Source: Choristoneura fumiferana
Lineage: Eukaryota > Arthropoda > Insecta > Lepidoptera > Tortricidae
Assembly (NCBI RefSeq): GCF_025370935.1
Contig: NC_133496.1
Coordinates: forward strand, 11,920,083 to 11,984,082
Reading direction: 5' to 3'
Length of the DNA stretch: 64,000 bases
The notes beneath the pieces were generated by a model. The model made no database searches. It saw only the letters and a program-made list of their open reading frames with translations, and was not told the DNA's origin. Every line of letters starts with the position of its first letter. Positions within the stretch are counted from its first letter, which is position 1. Shown one piece after another: positions 54,085-64,000 of the stretch. The translations under genes were made by a program, and so were the position numbers.

Positions 54085-54129
54085 CTGCAACAAACAAAAA
54101 TATATTAGTTATACATATATAAAATGTTT

Positions 54130-55290
54130 ACATATAAATAGGATTACCAATTACCATATTATTATGACTAGATCAGCCAGACTTATGGCACATATCAAAC
54201 TTTTTAATTTGTCCTTATATTTGCTCATTTGCTAACTTAAAAAAGCCTAGTACTAACTAATATAATAAAGATATAGGTATATGATTTCTGTTTGCCTGTA
54301 TGTATGGGGTAAGTCTAATAAATTACAGAAAAATATTATGTATTAAGAAAATATTTTACTAACACATTTAAAAAGCTACTAGTATTCAACCTATGCAGTC
54401 TTATTTTAATTTTAACATAAAGTGCAAAATTCCTAAAATTAGACAGAACAAGATAAAAAACCACTGTGAACTTTGTGTTTATGACATGAAAAACAGCAAT
54501 TTACAGCAATATGTAGGTATGAGTGTCTAGTGTCTATTTTTATCACTAAACCACTACTTAATTAAATACTCCAGGTGTCTAAAAGTCCTACCACCAATTA
54601 TTAATTTTAAAGTAAGGTGGTAGGTAGGTAGGTGGTAAGTAGGGTTTTGATGAATAACGCATTGGGACAAGTACTTAGCATAACCAGTCAATGTCTTGCA
54701 TAGAAAACAATTTACCTGATAACTAAATCTAGGACAATGTTTTTGGGTTAATACAATAAGCGTTTGTAAATACACAAACAATGGTAAAATATGTTTTTAT
54801 TTCAGTAAACTGCTATTTTTACAATGAAAATCTTTTTACAAAGATTTTCGTTTTAAATAACAATGTGAAACAATATATTTTTATAAGTAGTGCAATTTAT
54901 TTACTTGGACTAGCACTTAGTTCTGCTCTTCATGAGAAAACTAAAAAACTGGTAAAATGGAGTTTATTACATTCAATTCAAAGATCCTTAAATCTTGAAG
55001 ATTTATAACAGGATGCATGAAAGAAACCAGTTATCCTCCTAACACCCAAGTCAAATTTTTGATATATGAACATCAAACTTTGTCATTTATGATAGTTTGA
55101 AGTTCAAATTACAATAAGTCCTTTATAAAGGACTGGGCGTTAGGAGGTTATGTCCCTAACATTTCCTTTATAATATTTATAATAAAAAACTTTTTTGCCG
55201 ACTGCACTTTTTGTTGACTGTATTTGTATTGTCACCCAAACTACATTTGCATACCAAATATCAAGTCAATGCCATTAACTGTTGAAGATT
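54130..55290. other. intronic, nothing recognised
   Basis: First large intron of the kinase; contains small plus-strand ORFs without any recognisable similarity. Confidence 0.4.
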
Positions 55291-55294
55291 TCCG

Positions 55295-55462
55295 TCCTGT
55301 GGAGACAATCCTGGCCATACTACCAGGATGTCACTACCAGATTATTTTATTGTCACGCAATTTAAATAAGTATACTAAATTTCAAGTCAATGCAACTACT
55401 GGAACTTGATTGAATTTAAATTGCAAAATTTGATTACAGACAAAATAAAAGCTTGTAAAATG
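55295..55462. repeat. dispersed repeat with ACCAGGATGTCACTACCAGA
   Basis: Second copy of 32414-32566; preceded by GTCACCCAAACTACATTTGC and followed by AAATAAAAGCTTGTA. Confidence 0.6.
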
Positions 55463-56199
55463 ACACAGGAAGCATTAGCTTTTCCCACACATCTTATGAG
55501 TCATTATAATAGTAAATAAATTATTCTGAATAGCTAAACAGTTAAAATATATTTCAGTCAGACTCTGACCAGACATTCCATAATAATTATATAGATATTA
55601 AGAGTATCTTAACAATTCAGACTTAAATACAAAGATAGTATTTTAATTAAAAAATACTGTAATTACATTTAATGCTGAATATAGCAATGCAGCATCCAAA
55701 ATCCCTTGAAAACAAGGCCATTTTGTATGCAGACTGTGACCCAATTTACTAGCAAATTTCGATTGCACAACCTCAACATGAAACCTAACAGCCTTTATAT
55801 ATGTATAAATCTGTTACCAACCTAGGCCTCTCAAAACGCGTCTGATGGGTGAATAACAATGAAACAGCCACACAATACGAGTGAAACTCGACGTTTGTCG
55901 TAAAGATCATAATAACGAGCGCAGTCAATATGATGACAAAGGAGTTTTCGTGTACGATTTCGATCGGACAGGCTCGGGGTATTGGTAGCCCAAATAAGTT
56001 ACGTAAATCAACCAAGGAGAACAGCTGCAGACTAATAAGACATTAGAATTGTCAGTTTCTTTTAAAAACATCCCGTAAATACGCCAAGAATACGCCCAAC
56101 CCGCCATCTTCAAGAACAAATCCCCGAAATACTAACAACCTGACATAAAATATACTCAAGAACCAAGATCATAAAATAATTAAAAATATAGTTATTTAC

Positions 56200-56331
56200 C
56201 TCTCCATCGTTGATATTAATCGCTAAAAAGATGTCCCCAAAGCTTCCGCCGCCAATTTTCCGAACGACGTTGTATTTACTAGATATAATTACATGTTTCC
56301 TGGCTAACAACATGCGCTCGAAGGTAGCCAT
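56200..56331 (-). CDS. casein kinase 1 alpha-like, candidate first exon (proximal)
   Basis: 132 nt from ATG at 56331 to donor GTAAATAAC at 56199, phase 0. Encodes 44 residues: MATFERMLLARKHVIISSKY then NVVRKIGGGSFGDIFLAINI, NDGE. It contains the glycine-rich ATP loop GGGSFG. The N-terminal 18 residues differ from known CK1 alpha starts. Its end and phase are the same as those of the exon at 59104-59229, so both could splice to 54084. Confidence 0.9.
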
Positions 56332-56997
56332 TTTCTTTTGCCTTCATCACTCGTAGTCACAAAATTTTATAAAACATCCATCACACCGAGCAGATTTATC
56401 ACAACACTTTTGAAATTTAGGGTTTATAACTATTGAAAACACACTTTACGACGTAGATATACTAGGAGTAACTACATGAAATCATTTTAAATCGCAGTCT
56501 AAAGACAATGTCGTCAGCCTACCTACGTGACGTCACAATGGCAGTGATGCCAGTTACAAAAGACAAAAAGTTCTACCTGGTGGCGGGCCTTGCCATATGA
56601 AAAAAATAAATCTACTACTAACATTTCTTGGTTTTTTTTTCTATACTATAGAATAGAACTGTAGGATCTTGGAAATTAATTATTCTGAAGCAAGATATTT
56701 ACGGTAAGTAGTAAAAAAATATTAAACAGAGTACAGCAACAAACGTAAAAAAAAATACATTAGTAAGTATTTGCACTAGAAAATTTAGAAAATTTAATTA
56801 TGTCCTTATTGATTATGATGAGTCTTAATCACGGTTTTCCTCTAATTTTAGCAAACGGCGCAAAGATAAACAGCAAAAACAAATATTTATCACTTGTCTT
56901 ACAGTACGTACCTATCAGTATTTTATCTAGTTTCAAAGATAAAGTATTAAATCAAGTAGAAATACCTACTGAAAGTCAGTGCTAAGCTAAAGACACT

Positions 56998-57122
56998 GCA
57001 GGGCTACTACGAAACTCGAAGTTCGTGTCGTGCGGTCCCTCCGACATACTATTTAATACGAGAGCGAGAGGGACGGTAGGTACGATACGAACTTTGAGTT
57101 TTGAGTTTCGTAGTAGCCCTGC
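56998..57122. mobile_element. foldback MITE (CTACGAA family), complete
   Basis: GCAGGGCTACTACGAAACTC ... GAGTTTCGTAGTAGCCCTGC are complementary ends; 125 bp. The best-preserved copy in the window. Confidence 0.85.
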
Positions 57123-57236
57123 TGGTGCAGCTGATTAGTCCTACGATACAGGGGGAAATTAAATTATGATTATGAATGTGATACAAAATTAAAGTTTGTG
57201 ACCCAAATAGGTACCTAATTAAATCATTTGTTGCAA

Positions 57237-57340
57237 TCCATACCTACTAATATTATAAATACGAAAGTGTGTGTGTTTGTATGTTTGTCAGTCTTTCACG
57301 TCGAAACGGAGCGACGGATCGACTGATTTTTGGCTTAGAG
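57237..57340 (+). mobile_element. Helitron-like 5' head
   Basis: After an A: TCCATACCTACTAATATTAT, AAATACGAAAGTGTGTGTG, TTTCACGTCGAAACGGAGCG. No CTAG end found. Confidence 0.5.
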
Positions 57341-58066
57341 AGAGAGTGAAAAATGCAGTTTCCTTGGGAACAGTGATTATCACCAGTGTTATTTTGGTAT
57401 GTAATATCATGTGGTCTCTTTTTTGTTATACCCGATTTGTCAGTGTCAGCAGCAAGGCTCGGATACTGGTTAAATTTCCAAACCGTTATCATGTACTTGG
57501 CGGAAAAACTTTTCATTTTGGTTTTGTTTGCAAAACCATTATTTTTAAACCGGTTTTTAAGGGAACATTTTCGTAAAGTTCTTGTCAGATTAACCGGTTC
57601 AGAACAATAAAAACCAGTGTATTCCGGCGCAGGATTACTTGTACTATTACTTATTCTGTGGCAGGATAAACGTCGCCGCCCGCCGCCAGCCGGCGAGCTG
57701 TCACTCGTCGAATAAACTGGTTTATTTAGGTTATAGTTAAGTTCTTAAAAACATTTGCATTCTTATGAAAGTTCAGAGTTAAACTGAAATAAACCGGTAT
57801 TTACCGCTATTTTATAAACCGGTTCCGAGCCTTGGTCAGCAGCAATATGTAGAAAGTAAGGTATGTTAGCACCAGCCAGTACAAACTGGAGTGATCTGAG
57901 ACCATATTGTCTAATGCGCTGACATTTGCTATTGCATACACTATCTCTTTTTACCCTCATCTTATACCATGTGACAAAAAGAAGCGGGGAAAACAATTGT
58001 GATTCCAAGTGTGTTAGACAATAACACCTTAGGTTGCTATATGGAATAGGCAATGTAAAGAAATCT
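57341..58066. other. intronic, nothing recognised
   Basis: Between the two candidate first exons of the kinase; iterated AACCGGTT-like words near 57478-57600 and 57790-57825. Confidence 0.35.
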
Positions 58067-58074
58067 GTCTATCG
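58067..58074 (+). repeat. hAT target duplication, left
   Basis: GTCTATCG; right copy GTCTATGG at 58722-58729 (7 of 8 match). Confidence 0.7.
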
Positions 58075-58721
58075 CAGGGGTCACCAAATGGCGAACCGCG
58101 GTCTGGATCCGGACCGTAAACAGTATCTTGATGATCAAAGTCAAAGATTTATTTGTTCAAAAAGCAGGTTACATGGTTAACAGGCATTATGCCAACATTT
58201 GAAAGTTCACCACTTTTTGCCGCTTACACGGCATACAAATATTATAACAAGAGATTTTATGTAGGTACCTACCTAATTTATGCTGTTTTTTTTTTTTTAA
58301 TTATCGTTTACATTATTTAATACATCATTACGATTTCATTATTCGGATTACACAATAAAATGAAGAAAACATTCTATACAATAAAAATTACGTAATTAAT
58401 TCATGCATTGTTCAATTCTATGTCATTTAAATATTCCTGTATGTCATAATAGCACTTGTCTTTCAATATTTTACATATTCTATTTCTAAATTTGTTAGGT
58501 GGTAGTGTTTTTAGATATTCAGGCAATTTATTGAAAAATTTGACTGCCATGCAAAATACACTTTTTCTGAACAGGGCACAGATGATAATAATATATGTAA
58601 AAAAAACTAGTTACTTTTGTATATTATATTTGCTTATTTAATAAACTCAAGTAGAAATGGTCCATGGTGGTAATTTTATTTTAAAAACTGGACCCCTGAA
58701 GAAACTTATTGGTGATCCCTG
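58075..58721. mobile_element. non-autonomous hAT element with nested LINE tail
   Basis: Ends CAGGGGTCACCAA and TTGGTGATCCCTG are inverted (12 of 13), the CAGGGGTxxCCAA start is typical of hAT, and the flanks carry an 8-bp near-duplication. 647 bp with no transposase; most of the interior is a minus-strand LINE 3' end. Confidence 0.75.
58128..58600 (-). pseudogene. LINE C-terminus and 3' UTR
   Basis: Minus strand: FRKSVFCMAVKFFNKLPEYL then KTLPPNKFRNRICKILKDKC, YYDIQEYLND, stop near 58403; 3' UTR ends AAATAAATCTTTGACTTTGA at about 58130. The FxxSVxxxAxKxxNxLPxxL...F...L...YY pattern is the tail of CR1/Jockey-group or related LINE ORFs. Confidence 0.75.
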
Positions 58722-59103
58722 GTCTATGGTAACAGTTGAGAGGCAAGTGATGATGACTACTGAACAGATCATTACACACAGAAGTTTAAAACATTACAAG
58801 TTTGCTTTGCTATGGCATGCATTGAGTAAAATAAAATGAATAACATTTGATTTTAGGTAGAAAACTAATGATAATTACTACTGCCTTTAACACTGCGCAA
58901 TAAGTAGTTTCATGGTAAATTAACGCGTGTTTTATATGACACTGCAAAGTATCATATTTTGTTTTGATTTTCGTTCCTCACCAAAGTAGAGAGGTTTCCC
59001 ACCCCCTCCCACAGCCAAGGTAAACGCGATTCTTGACGCGTGGAGGCTTCCCGTAATAACTAACACGATTAATCTTAAACAAGTAAATACTTAATTAGTT
59101 TAC

Positions 59104-59229
59104 CTCGCCATTTGAGATGTTGATCGCCAAATAAATGTCACCGAAGGATCCTCCACCGATTCTTCTCACGACCTTATATTTTCCAGTAATCAATACTTCC
59201 TTCCTCGACATCGACACCATGAACGACAT
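59104..59229 (-). CDS. casein kinase 1 alpha-like, candidate first exon (distal)
   Basis: 126 nt from ATG at 59229 (a second ATG at 59220 is also in frame) to donor GTAAACTAA at 59103, phase 0. Encodes 42 residues: MSFMVSMSRKEVLITGKYKV then VRRIGGGSFGDIYLAINISN, GE. Residues 16-42 match the proximal exon (KY-VVR-IGGGSFGDI-LAINI--GE); the starts differ. It could be an alternative first exon of the same gene or the orphan exon of a tandem duplicate, because no second set of exons 2-5 is visible. Confidence 0.88.
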
Positions 59230-59698
59230 CTTGAAGGTTTTAAAGTTTTTCACGGTAAATGTACAATATTTTAATTCGATTCCACAAAATTACGCAATGT
59301 TACAAAAAAACAATGATAGAATTCTGAGCTACATTTTACGATACTGTGACGGAATCCATGGATGAATGGATGTCGCGGGACGTTCGGAACACACTACGTG
59401 TACGCTCGTAAAAATATCGATTGGACACAATATTGTGTCGAAAATTATAAAAATGTGAATCAAACGAAATACAAATACAATTTAACTTTAAAAATAAGAA
59501 ATATACTCAAGTATCTTCATATTTCCTAATAAAGGTCTCCTTTGTCAACATCGTGAAACAAATGAAAATAAGAAAAGTAAATTGAAGAAGTTTCAGAACG
59601 TGCTAGTTGAATATGTTACCAGCCCAACGGTGACCTAGTTTATTCATTTTTGGTAGAAAACAGTACTCCGTTAACGACGTACCTATATAACAAGTTTA

Positions 59699-60383
59699 AC
59701 AGCCTTAATTCATAAAAAATCCTTAATTGAGGTTTGATCGGTCTGTTACTTACAGACTGATTAAGCTTGTTAGACGGTTGTCAAGAAGTATGATTCATAA
59801 ACGCTTCTAGCAGTCTGCTAGTTGTTGGAGCCGCTGATAGACTGATTAGACGCGTTATGTTGGCCACCTTGACAAATCAAGACAAAAAATGGCCTAATCG
59901 ATAATTATAAAAAAAAAAGTTGACAGCAGTGACAGCAAATTAGCAGAAAAAAATAAAAAGCGAGAAGTTTGTTTTCCCGCCATTTCCGATCCGCATGTTT
60001 ATGTGTGCAAAAAGCCATAATTATGTTAATCATCCTAATATTTTTTTTCATATTTATTGTTAATTTATTGTTGCTAATTTAGAGGATTTTTAAATACAAA
60101 TTCCTGAAAATATTTTTTCCTGGTTTTTTTTTAATCTTTGCGTAACTTCACCCTTCACAAAATATCTTCGGTATGGTTTTTTGCTCTTGTCAAAGTCAGC
60201 TGTTCAAACTTGTGGCGGCCATTTTGTGACTTAGCAGGGAGATAAAGGAGGGTCTACGGTCCGCTAACTTTAGCAGAGCTTGATCGACTGATTAGCGCTA
60301 ACAGAACGTTTATGAATCATGTTTTTTAGCATCGGGCTTCAAGGAGCCTTCAAGGAGGCTCTAACTTTTATGAATAAGGCTGT
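59699..60383. mobile_element. TIR element (ACAGCCTTA ends), TA duplication
   Basis: ACAGCCTTAATTCATAAA at the left and TTTATGAATAAGGCTGT at the right are complementary, with TA on both sides (59697-59698, 60384-60385). 685 bp. Internal inverted pairs include ATTCATAAACG(C)TTCT. No transposase. Confidence 0.7.
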
Positions 60384-60413
60384 TATAAATTTTTCATTAT
60401 TCGTTCAGGGGGG

Positions 60414-60460
60414 CCACTACGAAATTTGACAATCGAAGTTCGTATCGTACCGTCACACAC
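60414..60460. repeat. half foldback MITE (CTACGAA family)
   Basis: CCACTACGAAATTTGACAAT, CGAAGTTCGTATCGTACCGT; only one arm. Confidence 0.65.
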
Positions 60461-60630
60461 ACGTACGATATACCAAATTATCTACAAAAAATAAAATATT
60501 TTATTATAAACAAAAATAAACTGTGTTTGTTTGTCTGTAGTTTTAGGTATGTAATGGATAATGGTCTGTTTATATTTCTTTGTCTTCAATTTCATGTATA
60601 TATATGACTGTTTGTATCTCAATAATAAAT

Positions 60631-60632
<2 letters not shown>

Positions 60633-60692
<60 letters not shown>
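60633..60692. repeat. (AT)n microsatellite
   Basis: About 28 TA units in a row. Confidence 0.95.
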
Positions 60693-60695
<3 letters not shown>

Positions 60696-60699
60696 GGAA

Positions 60700-61116
60700 C
60701 TACTGAACCAATTATAAGTACCTAAGTATTATATATAAATAATACTATTCTATGGATTATAATAATAATAATAATTCAAATTCGAGTAACTTAATGACTC
60801 ATACATAATCGTGTTAGTAAGAACTTATTAGCTAAGTGTTAGTTGTAATTAAATAATTAATTTCCTTACTTAGTACTTAATTAAACGCCCACCATGCCTG
60901 TGTCACTGGAACAAACACTTAAGTATGTCCGAAATAAATTATTATAACGACTTCGCGCGACCGGTGCGGTGCGGTGGGGTCTCAAGCGTTTTGTCGGGTC
61001 GCTGATTTTCTTTCACTGATAGAAAGACACTAGCCTTTATTAATTTAAGTTAATTTTTAAGCGCAAGGTTCCCGTGGGACTCAGGCACAGTTGAGTGCAA
61101 AAAAGCGGGTAATAGG
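60700..61116. other. non-coding, nothing recognised
   Basis: No supported feature. Confidence 0.35.
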
Positions 61117-61253
61117 TACAGTCGAGTTCATAAGCTTGTTAGAAAAAAATTAATTTAAATTATCTGAACACGACTCTATTGTTAACGGCGTAGAAGCGTG
61201 TCCAGATATTTTTGATCAAATTTTTACTCGCACGTTTATGAACTCGACTGTTA
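61117..61253. mobile_element. MITE with TACAGTCGAGTTCATAA ends
   Basis: TACAGTCGAGTTCATAAGC at the left, TTTATGAACTCGACTGTTA at the right; 137 bp. Confidence 0.75.
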
Positions 61254-61259
61254 CGTACG

Positions 61260-61323
61260 CCGAGTGCGTGCTCCTGAGAAGAAGGGCTACGAAATAGCCC
61301 GAAACATGTCGAGCTAAACTCGG
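61260..61323 (+). ncRNA. hammerhead ribozyme-like motif (Penelope-type), probably decayed
   Basis: Stem I pairs CCGAGT (61260-61265) with ACTCGG (61318-61323) and GCTC (61270-61273) with GAGC (61311-61314). Core CTGA at 61274, stem II GGGCTA/TAGCCC closing a CGAAA loop (61285-61300), core GAAAC at 61301, then ATGTC at 61306-61310, giving the NUH cleavage position at C61310. Stem III is minimal, as in hammerheads of Penelope-like elements. The core between CTGA and stem II is GAAGAA where the consensus has NGA plus a purine, i.e. about two extra bases, so this copy is probably inactive. The following GTTTAAGACGTGAGTTATCC is a recurring repeat also present near 49095. Confidence 0.55.
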
Positions 61324-61559
61324 TTTAAGACGTGAGTTATCCGTTACAATATCATTTAATATATTTGTTCACTTCACCCAGGCAATGAGTAAAATATTAA
61401 AATCTCAAATGGCCCTCATTTTATTTGGAAAATAGTTTGGGCGGCGGGGGCTCCACTCCTTTGTTGCCCCAAGGCCTCCAGACCTCTCAATCCGGCCCTG
61501 CACCTTACCTGCTGCTACTGTAACTTAACTTAACATATATCTGGGAGCTACGATCAAAC

Positions 61560-61625
61560 AAAACCTGGCCAAGTGTGAGTCGGACTCGCGTACCGAGGGT
61601 TGCGCACAAATTTGTAGGTATTTCA
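61560..61625 (+). repeat. repeat head GGCCAAGTGTGAGTCGGACT
   Basis: ACCTGGCCAAGTGTGAGTCG, GACTCGCGTACCGAGGGTT, a common lepidopteran repeat start. A complementary CTCACTTGGCCGGTTTTTTT lies at 62898-62917. Confidence 0.5.
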
Positions 61626-61689
61626 AACTACCACAAAGCGAGCGGGTGGACGTAATGACGTAATGTGTATTTCAGAATATTATTACTAT

Positions 61690-61990
61690 TATTTTTATTT
61701 TATTTATGACGGTGGAAGCATTCTACACTTCCACTGAACGTATATATAGTTAGTGTTTAGTTTTGTTACTAAGGGACCCCATACATCCATGTATTACTGT
61801 AGTTTTTAAGTATTTTATTTGTAATTATTTTATTTTGAAAAATTTCTTTCTGCCAAGTTTCTTGCGGCGCATTTTTCTTCGTAATGACGGTGATGGTCTT
61901 TCCGAAAGCGCTGGTAGTTTAAAAAAAACGTGTAAAAGTGCCCATTGCAGCCTATTTACTGAATAAATTATGTGAATTTGATTTGCGTAT
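61690..61990 (+). repeat. LINE 3' tail
   Basis: TTTCTTGCGGCGCATTTTTC, GTAATGACGGTGATGGTCTT, GTGCCCATTGCAGCCTATTT, ACTGAATAAATTATGTGAAT. Sister of 29340-29442. Confidence 0.55.
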
Positions 61991-62292
61991 TTAAAAATAT
62001 AATGAGCAGCGCAAATGCACGCGTCGTGCGACAGATTTTACGTGTACCAGCACCCGCCAGCACCAGCAACAGGATAGGTAATACTAGCGCTGCCTACCCT
62101 CATTGCACGCCCCAAGATGCCTACCCTGTTGCTGGGCTCAACGCAAAGTTTCAACGTTTGTAAAAATGTTTTTCTTCGTCGTTCCTGTTTTTTTTTATTT
62201 ACTAAATCGACCTGATGCTGGCTCACTCAATCTATAGACATAGCCAAATAAACAAAAAAAGTTTGGCGCCCCGGGCCAGGCGGCCAGGCCTT

Positions 62293-62413
62293 ATACTACG
62301 AAGTGCAAAATTCGAACTTCGTGTCTTGCCGTCCCGCTGGCCCTAATAATTATTTAATACGAGAGTGAGAGGGACGGTACGATACGAACTTCAATTTTCG
62401 AATTTCGTAGTAG
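62293..62413. mobile_element. foldback MITE (CTACGAA family), complete
   Basis: TACTACGAAGTGCAAAATTC, GAACTTCGTGTCTTGCCGTC, and the complement ACGATACGAACTTCAATTTT, CGAATTTCGTAGTAG. Confidence 0.85.
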
Positions 62414-62446
62414 CCTCCCTCCCGGTTAGCTTTGCCAAACTATTTA

Positions 62447-62869
62447 ATGAGGGCTACCGTTTTTTGTCTCACTAGATGGCGCACTGTTGCGTGAGGTTTT
62501 TAAGTATGGCTTTCAAAGTCTGTTATTACGGGCGTGGAAACAAAGTTTAGATTAAAATCATATTTAATACACCTTAAAACCGTACCATAAAAATATCAAG
62601 CATGCCACAGTGTTGCATAGTCCCCGTTTTGTTCGGAAAAAAGGAAAGACAAAGGTTTCCAAAAGACAAAACTGTCTCAAAACACAGACATTCATTGCCC
62701 GGAAGGCATATTTGCCATAATTAATTTTAGATATTGCAAAATATTCACAAAATTATTCTAATTATAAATAAACCCGCGTAGCTCATCCAAAACTATGAGA
62801 TTTGACATTTCGGAGACCTCACGCTACACTAGCGCCTCTAGTGGCGAATTCATACGCGATAGCCCTCAT
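62447..62869. mobile_element. TIR element (ATGAGGGCTA ends) carrying a THAP start
   Basis: ATGAGGGCTACCG at the left and CGATAGCCCTCAT at the right are complementary; TA flanks both sides. AGATGGCGC and GCGCCTCTAG words follow. 423 bp; interior includes the THAP-like ORF at 62602. Confidence 0.7.
62602..62724 (+). pseudogene. THAP-domain-like N-terminal fragment
   Basis: 40 codons: MPQCCIVPVLFGKKERQRFP then KDKTVSKHRHSLPGRHICHN. The M-P-x-C-C start and RFPKD are landmarks of THAP zinc fingers (C-x2-4-C ... HxFPKD). The second cysteine region and the later C-x2-H are missing, so it is a decayed or truncated start. It lies in a short TIR element, so probably the leftover of a THAP-type transposase. 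Confidence 0.45.
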
Positions 62870-62917
62870 TACGATAAAGTGTTTCATTAAAAAAAACCTC
62901 ACTTGGCCGGTTTTTTT

Positions 62918-63740
62918 AGAGTAGCCAAGCCAGCCTTTCGAAAGGGAAACCTATATACAGCTGTAAAATGAATGGGCCCTTAAATCCTTTAGTTAGCTAA
63001 TTGTACTGAAAGAGAACTTCTTTATTTTTAAAATGAAACAAAACTGCATTCAAAGATCTTCTAAACTTAGCATCCGGGAATCAAACCAACTAAAAATTAA
63101 AAAAATAAAGAGCCCCTATTTTATTATAATTGTTCAGGCTAAAATTTGTCTAATAAAACATTGGTGTTTGAAAAAAAAAGCTAAAACTAATATTAATTTA
63201 TTTTATTATCATCAATAGGAAGAATACGCAAACATGAAACATATCGATGGTGGAAGTCTCAATTGACGTAAGGGACAAAATGCTACTTTTCAGGAGAGCG
63301 AAAAGAAGTTTTTGGTAATTTTCAAACCCTCACAGCATTGTTAATGTTTAACTTAGCAGGACGTTATAATTACGTAAAATCTTGAATTTTCTTGCTTTTC
63401 AACGTGAAACTATAGACATTTTCGTAAAAAGCTTAATAAGAAAAATAGCTGTCCCTTACGCCCGTGACGTACGGGTGTCATAGCCCCTTACACTCATAAA
63501 CCGTAAATAAATAAATAATGTAGTAACCGATTTTTGGTCTTATAGGACATCATATATTTTATTTGCTACATATTTGGACGTAAGTTCCAGTAGTAAAATT
63601 AAAAAAATGTGAATTAACTCAAAGAACCACTTTAATTATTTAAAATAACGCGCAAAAGCATATTTTTTGCACGTCCCCTTAAATAATATGTAATTTGTAA
63701 CATTTTCTTAAGTTTTAGTTTTAGTTTTTGCGAGGCATAT
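62918..63740. other. non-coding, nothing recognised
   Basis: AT-rich with no supported ORF. Confidence 0.35.
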
Positions 63741-63744
63741 TAGG

Positions 63745-64000
63745 ACACCCAAGGATGTCGTTCCCTTCCAAACACCGGGTTTATAGGGTTGATTGTAGTT
63801 GTGGTAGTTCCTATATCGGACAGACGAAAAGAACAATAGCTGAGAGGGTCAAGGAACACATTGCAGCTGTTAAAAAATCGCCAGGTAAACAAGTCAGCCA
63901 TAGCCGAGTATTTGTTGGAGTCAGGGCCAAACCACTGCATTGAGCTTCACAATCCCAAAATTCTGTCCACGGAACGTCATTTTTACTCAAGAATGGTACG
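63745..64000 (+). pseudogene. Penelope-like element, GIY-YIG endonuclease part
   Basis: HRVYRVDCSCGSSYIGQTKR then TIAERVKEHIAAVKK, the GIY-YIG nuclease start of Penelope-like retroelements (YxxxCSCGSxYIGQTxRxIxxRxxEH). After a frame change near 63895 it continues EYLLESGPNHCIELHNPKIL, STERHFYSRMV to the window end, the conserved C-terminal block. The reverse transcriptase is absent, so the copy is 5' truncated at about 63745; its end lies beyond the window. Confidence 0.88.

Noticed and set aside
61560..62917. GGCCAAGTG word at 61566 and its complement at 62900 as ends of one transposon
   Set aside because: The interval contains unrelated complete elements, and this word is so common in Lepidoptera that a chance pairing is likely; no target duplication seen.

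Overview
The window is eukaryotic and almost certainly from a moth or butterfly (Lepidoptera). It is AT-rich, has spliced host exons with GT/AG borders, contains a 100-N assembly gap, and is packed with repeats that I recognise from lepidopteran genomes: Helitron-like elements ending CTAG, short foldback MITEs, LINE tails ending in TTTGAC repeats, and the SINE-like sequence containing GCAAACGAGCAAGTGGGTCT. The order or family assignment is inference from these repeats.

Layout. 1-2151: no recognisable gene. 2152-5981: a degenerate Helitron (minus strand, TC start, CTAG end, inserted between A and T) whose body is largely replaced by a 2.4-kb minisatellite of a 12-bp unit. 5983-11661: an R4/Rex6-like LINE on the plus strand, split in frame at 6161/10628 by a 4,466-bp DNA element with 46-bp terminal inverted repeats and an 8-bp target duplication; that element contains an older, broken Jockey/CR1-type LINE. 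11662-18303: a near-complete BEL/Pao LTR retrotransposon (minus) with identical 179-bp LTRs. 18304-35231: host intergenic or intronic sequence full of short TE pieces, with no host exon recognised. 35232-40336: a structurally complete DIRS-like tyrosine-recombinase retrotransposon (minus), with inverted terminal repeats, internal complementary region, a gag that appears to be spliced, RT/RNase H and recombinase. 40337-43826: non-coding, with the gap at 42950-43049. 43827-48323: a Ty3/Gypsy retrotransposon (minus) with identical 119-bp LTRs and a CATAA target duplication. 48880-59229: exons of a casein kinase 1 alpha-like gene (minus), with two candidate first exons. 59230-64000: MITEs, LINE tails, a hammerhead-like motif and the C-terminal GIY-YIG part of a Penelope-like element that runs off the window.

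The only recognised host gene is the casein kinase. Its visible exons encode the kinase N-lobe and the catalytic loop up to the region after the activation loop. Exon 3 carries a 1-nt deletion and the 3' exons were not found. The Gypsy lies directly downstream of the last visible exon, and the DIRS and BEL elements lie further in that direction, so they would be in a giant intron if the gene continues. Several elements appear young (identical LTRs), while others are nested fossils, which gives a readable order of insertion: R4-like LINE, then the TIR element and Helitron, with the BEL in the R4 LINE 3' part.
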